This document shows positions 46,701 to 60,400 of a stretch of 64,000 bases of DNA, piece by piece. Source of the DNA: Ascidia mentula (Eukaryota; Chordata; Ascidiacea; Phlebobranchia; Ascidiidae); assembly GCA_947561715.1 (NCBI GenBank), contig OX387201.1, forward strand, positions 16,010,001 through 16,074,000. The letters are read 5' to 3'. Below the pieces are notes generated by a model. It was not told the origin of the DNA and ran no database searches. It saw only the letters and a program-made list of their open reading frames with translations. Each line of letters opens with the position of its first letter. Within the stretch, counting starts at the first letter, position 1. The translations under genes and the position numbers were made by a program.

Positions 46701-48479
46701 GTCCTATAAACAACACAACTAATATATTTTTCCTGAAAAAAAGATAAAATATGTATTTGGCAACAAGGCAAGAATCGCAAGATCCCTAAAATTCCCATAT
46801 ACTGTGCATTCTTGCAACCGCATTATTGCACAGTAATTTGGAACCTTTGCGCCCAGAAAAAGATGCAACTAAACGTAGACTTTGGCTTGTAGCACAGCAG
46901 AAAAGACAATCAAAAAAATAAACACAAACCAATGAAAACACACACAAAACGTGCCGCCAATGGCGGGGAAATTGTTTGGAATAATCCTATACCACAGGGT
47001 GAAATATTTTTCAGAAATATTTTTGTAACTACAGGCCACAACTGTTAACCTGATGCATTTTGGCCGAATCATCCATCATAAATTTGAAAAAAAAATTAAT
47101 TCAGGTTTTAAATTAAAGAAACTTTGTTTATGGAAGAAAGAACCGACTAAAAAGTAATATGCAACTTTTAAAGCTGTACAAAAACAGCCTACAACGTTTG
47201 CATGTGAGCACACAACAGAGACAAATCGTTGTCTTGAGCATTTAAACTACCTGAATTAAGTTGAGCTTTAATCTTTATTTGCCAATGTGGGGGATCCATG
47301 GAGGCAAAACCACATTCGCCCTCCTGGATCCTACTCTATTGCAAAGGAAATTCGGAAGTTCACTACGAGCCAAACTTTGATAATTACCAAAACTTTAAAA
47401 CGGCTAGCAACAATCGATGAACGGAAGCAACAAAAGCCAGCGATTGCTCCAACAAGCATGAAAGTTTTAGCTCAACTAATTGTTGGTTTTGAAATTAATG
47501 TTTGTGCGTAGTGTTAGCGGTAGACAAGTGAACGATTGATGATACTGTAGTCGATATGCTGGAAGATGAACTTTATTGATACTCTTCTCTGAAGCTAGCT
47601 GGATACTTTCAAAGAAAACACACAGTGCTGCAGTAACGCGGTGACATGTTATGCGGACGCAGGCTGTCGTGAAAAGCATACGGAAGCTTGGAACGAAGGC
47701 ATCAAATCATCATAACGCCCGCTGAATTAACGCAAGTGCGAACACAAACTCATTTGCTTTTTAATTAAATTCTAAGTAACTTCTTTGTCAACAATCCAGG
47801 CACTATATATTAAGCATAAGAGCGGGTAGACTGACCAGGTTTGTGTCATTTGAAGAAATCCACTATGCTCAAAAGAAATACTCAACAGGGGCAAAAACGT
47901 AGTCTATGAACGAATACAGCTTACTGTAACGCAAACACCGCTCATACAACGGGGAAATATGAACGAATTGCAACTTATCTTGTGGTGTGCTAAATAAGGT
48001 GACGTCGAGAACTTAAAACACAACTTGGCACGAAAGCCTGACGTCTAGTGGTGAGTTTAGTCGGGTGTATTCGCGGTAGTGCTCTCATGGGATTGAGTGG
48101 AAACATACAGTCTGCCGTAGCAATAGCAAGCGTCCAGTCCTCGAAAAATGCAACAGCACAAAAGTAAGGTACAGTGTACAAAAAGGGCCTGTTGTGAGCC
48201 ACCGAGTATTTTAATCTATCTTTTTGAGTGTTTTACCTTAATTGTGAATCATTGTTTTTTGATTGCGAGCGTCTGTTGACAATTTAATGCGAAATTTTTG
48301 TGTCGTCGAATACCTGCATTTTCACCGGGACCCTTAAGAAAAAAAGAATACTTGGATGCTTTAGAAGGATGCGAAACAGCGAGGACAACACACAAAGCAC
48401 AAGCATACGAGAGAACAACACATGTTCAGAGAAAAATACAACAACACGTATTTTGGGAAAAGAAATTGTCTCCTATCGT
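46701..48479. other. Intergenic stretch, EZH promoter side and TRIP12 3' end
   Basis: No supported gene. It must hold the EZH 5' leader and promoter and the TRIP12 3' untranslated region. ATTAAA on the minus strand near 48211 and AATAAA near 47574 are possible TRIP12 poly(A) signals; I cannot choose between them. Confidence 0.45.
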
Positions 48480-51400
48480 CTACGAGAGAAGGAAGGACTT
48501 TTGTCCCTCGGTGGCCGCTTTTGTCATTCTCTGCCTCATGACGGTTTCGTTCGAATAATCTGGAAGCTTCAGATAATTGACGCAAGTCATCACCGAAGGA
48601 AGATATTGATCCGGACTCCGTCCCTCTTCGCACGTTTTGCGTACAACTGTTAGAGGGGGATGGAGAGCCCGAAGACCTGTTGACGTCACAAAAAAGTGTA
48701 TTAAGTATTAAATTACACCGGTGGTTCCTTAACCTTATTGTGGTTAAGAACATTTAAATCTGGATCTGTTTGCGTCATACAAAATTTTTAATTTTGTTTG
48801 GTTTTTACATAGGCTGTATTGGAATGCAACCACATGGAGTTTAACGTTACGTCCTTGGTCCTTTTAAGAGCTGGTGACGTAATAATGCTTACAACATCGG
48901 GCCTGACTTATACTAAAATACACCAAAATTAATTGCTTAAAATTAACACATATTTTTTTCCAGTGTCCGGAAGGTTAACCCATCAAAAGGAAAATAAATC
49001 TCCAAAAAAACATGTGTTATTGACACAAGGAGGGGATTTTCAAAACGGACGAAAGTAGCTGCTAAACTGTCGTACCTCCCACAGGTAAGTGGGGACTTCC
49101 AGTAACAAACTGAAGGAAGGAGCGTTGTTCGGTTGCATCGTATTGCGATAAAACGCGGAAAAGGGTTTTGACGGCTTCACTGTCATGGTTGTAACCGTGA
49201 TCGGTACGGCAAGAATCCGCTAATTCCCTCTCACTCCAGGGTTGGTATCGAGCACCGCAGAATAACTGGTCAAGCTGTGGGAATTCAAGGAACGTTGGAG
49301 GGAGAAAAATAAGGGAATAATTAACTAAAGTTGAACATTTTTTTGAAATTTCGTGTATTTATAACAGAAAACAGCTATAGATACCTCAACCACGTTTTTT
49401 ACGTGAATTTACAAATAATTAACGTGAATTTATTGCCTTTTTCAGAAAATTCGGCGGGAGAAAAAGAAAAAAAAAAGTTCGATTAATTTTCGTTGCGAAA
49501 GTTTTGTTGATTAAAAGTTTCCTACTCAATGTACGGCAACGTATCGTCATTCCTCACTATGTTAGAGAACTCACCTCCTCCGGGAAGAAGAAGTCGATAG
49601 TTTGAAGTGAAAACACTGATTGAAATCCTTCCTTCAGTGCATCAAGTTGCTGACGAACTCCTTCTACCAGCGTCCAGTGTGCGATCAACTGTAAAAGTAG
49701 CGGCGTTAGATAACAGCAACCTTCGAAACTTTCAAACCCTCGTATTTTAATTGCATGTCATAACGAGTGGTTGATTCAATTCCCCGTGCAGTTCTCCACT
49801 TATGAGTGCACCTGGCCCATCGCATACTCTATTTATCCTCGTATAAAATTCAGTTTCATTTATCATTTGCAAAAAATATTTTAATATTAGATTCGACTAC
49901 GCAGTAATGTTTCATGCATTCGCATGATTGGCAGAATCGTCCCACTGCGAAGGTCCTTACTTAGCGATCACAGCTATCGTATCGCGATCATTAGGTTTAC
50001 GGGCTTCGCAGCCAAGGAAGAATTGCAGCCTAGCTGGATCAGTCACTTTTCTAAAATCAAGTTCCCAGCGAGGTTTGAACTCAAGGCCCTGGTTGACCAG
50101 GCCCAACGCTCTACCGACTGACCTGTGATGGACAGTATTCGATCGAAATGTTAACCAACTACAAGAGCTTAACGACCAGAAACCCAGCGGAATTGTACAA
50201 AGTCGCTATTTCAAGAACAGAGGTTGCTCTTACACTAAGATATTTGTCGAGGTTTTGGATGTTCAGTGATAACTTGCTTCCCCCCTTCATCAGCTCGATG
50301 TTGGGGAATCCCGGAAGAAGGAAGTCAAGTCCCAAATCCTCCAACTTGCATCCGTCCATAGTGAGGTTGGAGATCCTCCGCTCCGACTCTTCCTGTAAAC
50401 GAATAGGCAAGTGTTGATATTTCTATTGTCAATGATCCTACATACACCAGTTAAGATTTAACGACTATCAATATTTAAGATACATATTTTCCGAATTTCC
50501 TCGTTATAACATCCGGGACAAATAAAACTGCGCATATTTTGTGCTGAAATCCAAACCGAGTTGCAGAAATTGCCGAATGGCTTAGAAAAGGGAAAAATAA
50601 CTATTTTTTCTACATAACAACGTTTAGGAAAAAAAGGTTGTACAGAATCTGCAAACGTTGTTTCATTGGGTATCGTATGTTCGTATGTTGACAACGTCAT
50701 GTACTTTCATTAGGTACATCAGTCATATGTGTTTTTTTGTTTTTTGTCTATCGAGTTTCAAAATGACACGTATAATCAGCAATACGCAATTATCTTCAAC
50801 CTTTAACAACAGAAAGGCTTTGATCAAAACAACAAAAAAACATAGCGGCGTCGCCTTGCGGTCATCCGACTTTACCGAGTTTTGATGTTCAAGGGCGATC
50901 CGTTGGTGGAGGACCTTCTGTAATTTACTGAAGGTCAACGACATTCCAGGGTCGACCTGTTCCAAGTCTACCCACGTGATCGTGTGTTCTTTGCCCAAAA
51001 GCCATTTGTAGCAAAGCAAGCTGAGCGGGATATCGACCTGAACAGAAGAAAATGTCGGATATTTGTTCAAATTCATGGCACAGTTATACAGAAAAGCGCA
51101 TTTTATTACATTTCCATTGTCGATTGTAAAATGCTTCATGCTTACACGGACAATTCACAATTTTCGCATATATTTAAAAAAAAATTATATTCGACGTCAT
51201 GATGATAATATTTCATTTGCGACGAGGGTCACGGCCCATACTTTAATCAGCCCTAATCTATACGGCAAACACACAGCGTGTTGCGCACGGTTCAGCATAT
51301 AAACCACACACTATACAGGACAACAGCATACCATTCTCCCATCCAGCACAGCTTTGGCGAGCAATCTTCCCATAAAACGAAACTTCGAGCAAGTTTTCGC

Positions 51401-54400
51401 GTTGGGTCCAAGTTTGGATGATCGACCGATGGGAAGAGGGTAGAGACCGACGGGAGAGTGGACGTAGCTTGGTTCGTTTGTGGCGTTCGACATCGTTTCC
51501 TCCACGATTTCGGCAACTTTCTTCACCAGTTTCTTGAGTGAAGGCTGCTGCATGTTGTTGCTGCTATCTGTAGACGAAAAGAACGTAAACAGCTTACCGA
51601 CCAACTCTGAAACTCCCTACTTCAGCATTTACCACATTCGACCCAAGGCGACGTTTTAAATACGTTTGAGAAATGGCGAAAAGTAACAAATGCACATTCA
51701 AGTCGAGAACTAAGCACGACAAACAATTTTCACACCGTAGTACAACAACAGACAGATTTAAAACTTATAGTATTTCAAAGCTGCTTCCCATTCGGTTCAC
51801 AGGCTTCGCAGCCAAGCTGGATCAGCCACTTTCCCGACTTGTCAGTGAACCTTATGATCAGAATATTAGAGCTGTGATCGCCAAATATAAAGGGCCTGCG
51901 CAGTGGGGCGATCCTGCCTTGCTATGCGAAAGCATGGCATTACTTGTGCGTTGTCTGCTTCCCATACAAAATTAATTATTCACGTGATTGCAAGCTCCAG
52001 TGATTTTGCCGCATTCCGCGTTTCAATTACGTGTATTTACATTAAAACCAAAAGGCTACAACTAAAGGTAGTGTGCAAACTACTTCCACCATAACTTTAC
52101 AGTTGAAACACAACCTACCAACACTATTAGATTTCTCATCTGATCTCCATAGAGCCAGGTTGCTTCTTTGTAACTCATGGCTTGTCAGTGTGTAAAACTC
52201 CAGGGTTGGCCCCAACCCCGTTCCAACCTCATCTTCGTATTGAATTTCAAGGAGCGCTCTTGTGTGGCCGTGTTCGTTCATCAGCTTCTCCGCTTGGGGG
52301 AGCAAGTGGTCGCGCTTAACTATGCACTGGAAAAAAATTAAAACATCGGTAAAAAAAAAAATTAAAACATCGGTAAAAAAATAAATAAAACATCGGTAAA
52401 AAAAAAAATTAAAACATCGGTAAAAAAAAAATTAAAACATCGGTAAAAAAAAATTAAAACATCGGTAAAAAAAAAATTGAAACGTCGGTGAAGACCCATA
52501 CACAAAGAGGAAACCTGATCGGGATTTTAACCAGGGTAACCTGGATTCCATAAATTGATAGAAAATTAAACATTTGCTTAAAAAACAAAAACGACTTTCA
52601 AAACCAAATCACAAACCTTCTTTTTTTCTATTTTCGGCATAAATCGATTTCCGGCGTCATGGTTGAGTGACGATGACGCACTGTTGCTGACCGCAGCCGT
52701 TAGTTCGGGTACAGCCCCTGTATCGAGAAGGTATTGCATGGCGCGATCCCGGTCGAAGGATATCACGCGGAACAGAAGCTGGCGAGTTTCAAAAGGAAGC
52801 ACAAATGGACACGCATGAGCGAGCTCCCCGAGCCACGAAGGGAGTTCCCCAGTCATGATCATGAGTGGATCTGTGAAATAGTTGGTTAACTTACTTTGAC
52901 GTGTGATATAGATATAATCACCTTAAAAACACCGCAGTGCCATGGTTTGATGACTCATTCTAATGTTATAGTATATACGCTTTATGAAATTCGTACTTGA
53001 AATTATGAACACGCAAATAGAATTGAAAGACAAAGGACTTAGGTTTGCTCTTAGATAACTTGTGTGAACACGCAATTATGAAAATCGGCCTGTAAAAAAG
53101 AACTCATTGCCTAACCCTTAGAAACAACTCTTTCGCAAAAACACAACCGTAAATACTTGAACATGAGCTTAAGAATTAGTGGCGGCCAAGGTAAGTTTTC
53201 AAGTACCATAGTACACCAGCAAACATGGCTGAAGAAGCTGATCCAACAAACAGTATGATAGAAAACTAGCAAGGACTTTGTTGCCACAAGTTGTAGCAAG
53301 GACTTTGTTGCCAACAACTTATGTTTTTAACCACGTAAACTCATTACCAACATTACCAACATTACCCACCTAAAAGTTGTCTGTTGCATTTAGCAACCAG
53401 CTTGTTGTTGATGAAGTCAGCATTGGGGAGAAGTTGTCTGTCACTTGTGAGGGAGGTAGACGAATACAAGTTGTGCCAATATCTCGTCACCCCGAACACA
53501 ACACGCATCAAACACAAGACCTGCAACAAAGTGAGTGTTCATTGCTATGAAGAGTTACAACATGATTTATAAACTAATACATATTGCATAAGTGCGAAAC
53601 CTGTTTTTTTTGTGTCATTTGTCGGTCATTGGTCGATTTTACGAAATGTCAGTAAAAATTCAAGCCATTTCGGACATTTGTCAGAATTGTTTATTGAAAT
53701 AAAAAATCCAGCGAAACTTTATTGCATTGGTAACTTCTGCAGGCGTGATATACACCCACATACTCAAAACCAGAAAACATTTTAAAGCCGCCGTTTGTAG
53801 GGCAATAATCTATTGGCATATCGTGCGTAAAACAAGTATTAATTTGGTGGTTGTACCGCTGTGGTTAAACACTATCATTATTTTCTGTTGTACCTCTTTG
53901 CTTGGATCCGAAGTAGTAAAAGTTGATGGCAGTGATTCTGTGAGAAAGGAGTCGAGTGGCCGCTTCAGTGTTGGAACTGTGCCAGCTGAAAAACACCAAA
54001 CACACATGAAAATATTACACAAGATTCGTTGGTGTTCATATTAATTGCTTTTGTACCTTTGATAATAATGTGAAGCGGGCTCATTTTAAACACAATAAAA
54101 ATGTTATATAGACTACCTTTTTTTATCCATGACAACACTAATTAAGAACAAACAACGTTCAGAACTAAAATCAGCCCGGCATTAAGGCAATTCGTCCACC
54201 TACCCAGGGCCACCTGTTGTTTTATAACTTGAACCGACTTAAAAGTTTGGTGTGCCGTAAACGAATTAAGAGGATCCAAGTTTGCCGTGAGCCTAAAAAG
54301 TTGGAGAACTCCTGCCCTATACAGGTTTGCATGGTGTTGGCCACGAGACAATAGGATACGGAGGGCCTGATGTTATTATTGAAGGTCACTCATGTGCGTA

Positions 54401-57400
54401 GGAACTTATATAATCCTCTGGAGGTAAGATTATATGTCAGGCGGGTCAGCATAAAAACACAGAACGTAGCCAACATAAACCCCAGTAACTTATACCCAGT
54501 TCTCACGAGAAGAGAATTAAATTACTGTAAGAACACACTGTATACGATTAACTTCTTACTCTTGTTATCAAGTTAAACCTTGCATGTTGCATTTAATTTA
54601 GAAAAAATAATTAGAACACTTTCATGGAATTAACAAAATAACTTACAGGTCCAGAGGGCGTCGTTGCGTTTTGACAATTTTGGCGAAACTTTCTGAGAAT
54701 TTCTTTTGCTCGATGAAGATTGACAACTTTGAGAATCGGCGTTGTTCACCAGTTTGTAACTGTTCAAATAATGAAAACGTTATTTATCGTTCACATTTCT
54801 GTACGCTTAGCCGCGAGTTTAATGTGTAATAAAAGGTGAAACTCCTCAATTGAAGAGATAATTTACGAGGTTTAACCAACACTAATCTTGCAAACTAGTC
54901 TCGTGTTTCTGCTTCTTTTAACATTTTGTGTAACTTACTGAATGACGTGAGTAGTGTTCCATACACCAGTGCTGGCGATGGAGCCGATTTCGTCATCAGT
55001 GTCCCGTTCGTCCGATGACATCATCAACGAGGGGGAGCGGTTTCTTTCATCGTTGTAACGCTTCACCGCCTGCGTGTAACGGTCATGTTGTGAATTTGTT
55101 ATTGACAGTTTTTTTGGTAATTTTGGTAGAAAATGGTTTTGCTAACAGGAGATTAAATAAATGGGTAAATGGAGGAAAACATTGACTTTCAGCAGGAAAA
55201 GGAAATAATTTACAAAGCCAATACACGGACTGAGACATTTTTGATATAAAACACCAACCTGGTAAACAGTCATGTTGTAGGGCAAGCGATGAGATCCAAC
55301 GTACAACTCGAGTCTGTGCTTGTGTGATGACGCAGAAACAGCCGATGACGTAGCGGATGACGAGTGCTCTGTTGATGTAATCAGAATTAGCAAATCTTTC
55401 TTGAAACTATCTTTTTTGCACAAAATAACGTAGATTGTATTGAATCAACGTTTTGTCTGCAATCTGGCGAGACTATCAGAGTTATGATGCAGCAACTCGA
55501 CCATGTAAACAACAAAGATTTGATGAACAGACTGGGTTTGCCAAAAATTCGCAAAATCCAGTGAACAGACAAAGTGAGACTTTGTCGCCTGCAAGGGAGC
55601 GAACCTGATGTGAGAGGAGTATTTGACTCCAGATCGTCGTCATCTTCTCCATCGTCCTCATCCACCTCTATCTCGTCCTCTGAATCCTCATCACCCATCA
55701 ACATGAGAACATCCCTGCGTTCTGATTGGTCGTTGTCACCGGAAGTGTTCCCGTATCCGCGAGCTATCAGGTAACGTTCGATCGCCTGCACCAGGGCGAG
55801 GGGATCCACCTAAGTTGAGATTTAAATACGTTGATTTGAGTTATTTCTAAGGGTGCAGAAACGTCTCAATTTCTCTCGGGGTTTAATATTACAATAATGT
55901 GCATGGCTTAAAAATTTGGCGACACGTGAAACACTGGCATCTGTACACGCATAGATGTTACCAAACTGTACACATTTGGTGGATGAATTTTGGTCTATAC
56001 AGAGTATTCAAAAACCACAAGGCCCTCCAAGAAACATGTAAATTATCAAAAGCCGTTTAGGCGAGAAATGCTGGGATAAACAGTATATTATGTGATACAT
56101 TGTGACTTGTTCGCCCAAATTAAATTTTTACTCACACGAACTGGGGCTCCGTGCCACTGTTTCGATTTTGAGCAATCAGGGTGACGTTGAAGCTGACATT
56201 TAAGTTGATGCTTTGCGAAGAAGGAAAGTGCCTGGGAACCTCTGTGGAATAACAAAACGGTGGTTTGTGTTGTGTCGTACAAAATATACCTCATTTCTGG
56301 TTGAAATTGGCAACCGACCATAACTTTTGTTTTTCTCCGGAATTCTTATTTGAAATTATTATAATCTTACGAAACTGAAGATGCCAATAGGCAAAATTAA
56401 TATTTCTTTAATAAAGATCTTATACTGGTGTGATCGTCTTTTACTCCTTTTGGAGCTCTAGGAATCTTATGAAACCGATTGATATTTTTTTACCTTGTTT
56501 GCTTTTGCTGTTATACCAAAAACACGTATTTATGACGGTTATAAGCCGTCGACCTGGACTCACCTGCCGGGAGCACTCGGAATTTCATGTGACTTCACGG
56601 AGAATTGTTCGAGTTGGTTGACGCACAGATTGAGCTTCTGAACGAACGCACGAAGTGGTGAGACGCTACTGGAATCGTGCAATGTGATTTCGTCCACCGA
56701 GAATTGGTTAACCTGCACCCAATGGATTTTTATTAACTATAACACTATATGGAATGACCGAGTCACCATATACACGTTTTGACAGAGACCGGATTAACTA
56801 TTTAGTTGGGTTTGTTCGTAGGGTTTATATCAATTTATCACGGTTTGAAATCGGTATAAACAATCTACCAGAGGCAAGTATACATATGGACTGATCGTCC
56901 TATCGCCTTAAAGTAGCTGTAGAAGAAAACGTCAGACATTCCCACATAACAAGCCACAAAATATAGAAACAAAACCGATCTTACCGGCAACCCAGCAAAG
57001 GTGTTTAAGAACGCCCTCAAGCGGTCGTCGCGTGTCATTGGAATGTCATGACCTTGGGACGTCTTGTCAGAATTTCCCTCGTCAACCGCGTCCATTTCAA
57101 ACGCATCGCTACGTATTTGTCGCTCGGTGGCGCCCATGAGTTCAGGGACCTCAGGGGCGGTTTTTGGTCGTTCCAGTTCGGCAACTTCACCCAGTTTTGA
57201 GACGTCAAGTGATTGGGAGACGAGTGGATTGCTCTCTGTCTTACTGCGCCGCCTAGTGACCATCGGCGGAGGCGTGGTTGCAGTGGACGACTTCCGCTTA
57301 GGGGCGTTTTTCGGCGAATCGCTTTGGTCCATTGTGACGTCATTGGTACCATCGCGGGTGAGAAATCGAAGCACGGAGGCGACGATACCGCTGTGTTGGA

Positions 57401-60400
57401 GCTCGAAGGACGATACATCTGAGGTGTTTACGATATCGCATAGTTCGTTGAGATTTTGTGTAGCACCTGTGGCGTCCTGTAATGTAATTTTATATATTGT
57501 TTATGAGGTTTTCTGCGTAGAATGCAACTACTTGTTTCACCACATGCGGTATCCTTTACCAATACTCAATCTTTAACTACATGGACATCGCACCAAATAT
57601 CATACATTCCTTCGGATATTCCAATGAGAATACATTTTTCACATCTTGAGTTCTACAAACAGCCAACTACGGTAACGACATTTGAACAAGCGATTTGTGG
57701 TCCTTGTTAAACCATACTGCCAACCACATTGCAATCCATGCACATTTGGGAAAAAAAAACATGTTTTACCAGCTCGGATGAACTTTACAATTCCTATAGA
57801 GTTACTGGCTCCATTTTTTCCAAGCCACTATATATATAACTTATCTAATTCAAAAGGTTTGGAATGGTTAACTTACTGTGCAGACATTGAGGCTGTGGGC
57901 AATGGATGAGAGTTGGGTGAGGAGTGAGGCTTCTTGCGACAAACTGCTCGCGCCACCTTGTTCCTTCATAGACTCCGGAGCAGAAAAGTAAGTTTCAAGG
58001 AAAAGTTTGGCTTGCTCACGAACCCACTGCTTCACCTTCTCTTTGCTGTGGATATAATATGCAAATGAAGGAGACCCAAATGTGACGTCAGAAATGACTG
58101 TAAACGGTTGTTCGTTATTGCAACGCTAACGAGACCACAGGCATTATCGCCTACTTGTGAAATACACTGAATGGCTTACTTGCGTTTTTGGCAACATGAT
58201 TTATTTGTGCATCAGCAATTAGTTAAACCGAGGCAAAGTAGCAACTTTAACGACCGTACATTAAGTAAATGGGCCAATAATATGTTTTAAATGAGCCGCG
58301 TACAGGTCTCATCAGTGCAGCTTTGTGGTGACAACACACGACAATCCACAAAGCTGCACTGATTGAGATTTAATCGAAACAATTGCCCTGTATATGCAGC
58401 TCGCCTCAAATATTGTACATTGTTCTAATCGTACTGGAAGCTAAGTTATAACGCAAGTTTATTTAACTAATCCAAAAACTGTAACCTTTTAGATACAAAA
58501 AACATAGTAAAAGAACTAGTTGAAAAAAACTGACGATGAAAACAGTTCAAAACTTACTAGTTTTCTTTTGCAACTGTCATTTTCTTCAAGTTAGGCAAGT
58601 TAAGTTTTTCACGAGATAGTTTGTTGGAGAAAGTGGGTTGGGAACCGGTAGGGGCCATCGCGGGTGGGGTGTGAGCCCCCTGACTTGCACCGCCACCAGA
58701 AGATGACGTAGACGAACGCCCCCAACGGGATGGGTTAAAGTGGAAGAAGAAGGAGCCGGCAGAGGATCGGCTGCTCCCACCTTGACATAAAGAAAGGAAA
58801 AATTTTCTAATAAACACAATAAAAAAGCTAAAACAAAACGAAATACATGACAAACACATAGATTTTAAAAAAACTAAATGGGAGGTGAAAATATGAAAGA
58901 ACATTTTTTGATTTATTTTTCTTCAACTTGTTTGACCCTTGGTCCAACAAAACCATTCTTACCTGATTTATTTCCTTTGGTTCCAGTTGGAGTTGCCACA
59001 CTCCCATCGTACGTTGTCATGGCAGCCGCGAACGCCTTCGCTTTGGTCAACGGAGGAGAAACCACCCTTTCGCTGGGAGATGAAACACTGGCTTTATTTC
59101 TGTTCAAAAGTAAAAAGTCATATCTACAATTGTAAAAAACTGACCAGGGATGTGCAAACTGTTTGACTCATGGGCCAAAATGTGTCAAAAATTTGCCAGG
59201 TGGATCAATTGCCCATGCGAGTATAATGTGCAGAAAGAGTGTTAACACTATGCAGTTTATGCATAAACCTCAATTTACACTAATTAACGTTTGAGCAAAA
59301 ATAAAAAAAGTGCACTAAAATTACATCAAACTGCAGTGTTCTAAGTGACCCAAACAGTAGACCCAAAAACAGTTATTCACACAGACCTTCCAGACTTGTT
59401 GGCTTCGTCTGATGGTGTGCCAGGTTGAGACGAGGACGACATTCGTTTTCCTGAGCTTCTTCTGGGAGTATATTTCCTTCTCAACATGTCGGAAAGTCGC
59501 CTGTTCGCACAAAATGAAACGTTTGTCAAAATTTTGTTGCAGCACTTGGGTGCTATTACCAGGAATGAGCTACGTGAATTACAGGCACATTTGCATCAAA
59601 TTTTACCATTTAACATAAAAACTTAAAACAATTTTCGTGTACATATGACAGCTTCAAATTTGACAAATCTATATTGACGTTTTTGCAATGCAGCAACAAA
59701 GAAACCGACCGGCAATGTTTTGTTGCGATAAAAAAATAACACAACAAAAAAACTTGTTGAAATTACGGAAACTAAAAAGCCAACTAACGGTAAGAATTCC
59801 AAGAACAGAAACACACTAAAACAATTGATAGAAACAAATTTAATTAAGCACAATCCCAACAACGGACAACAAAGAATGGACAGAGATTATTTGTCAATCA
59901 CTCACCTGAATCTGAATGAAGATATGCGTGAACAGAAAATTTAATAATATAACTGTTGCGGATGTTATAATAACAGTGTTTATTCAAACCGAAAATCTAT
60001 ATTTTGCATCATCTGGAATTCATCTGGTCTAAGTATTATATTCAATCAAGTTATATCAATCATGACATCGCATAATTTTTTGTACTAATTAGTTTTAAAA
60101 ATATGGTCTTGTTACTGTATTTCTCATGACAAAGCACACATCATTAACTTACCCTGGGATTGGATCAGATGGTGATGGGTCAGTACTGCTTGGAACCCCT
60201 TCAAAAACACTCATGGGGCTGGTAGGGGTGCTACTGGTCCCAGCAGGGGGTGAATCCCCATGGTTGAGACCCACCACTTTGTGGTTGGGATTCAACAGTT
60301 GCTCAACCTTTAAAACAACCAAGCAAAGTTGAAGAAAGTTTGTCCTAACTTGAAATCAGCTTTGTGTTTAAACTAAGTATTGTTTAATGCTATGGGATGA

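Noticed and set aside
54170-54390. Possible hAT-like element in a TRIP12 intron (end near CAGGAGTTCTCCAAC on minus)
   Set aside because: Only one convincing end is visible, so the element cannot be bounded.
57064-57576. 170-codon plus-strand frame
   Set aside because: It is the antisense shadow of the large TRIP12 exon 56985-57476, which matches the family on the minus strand.
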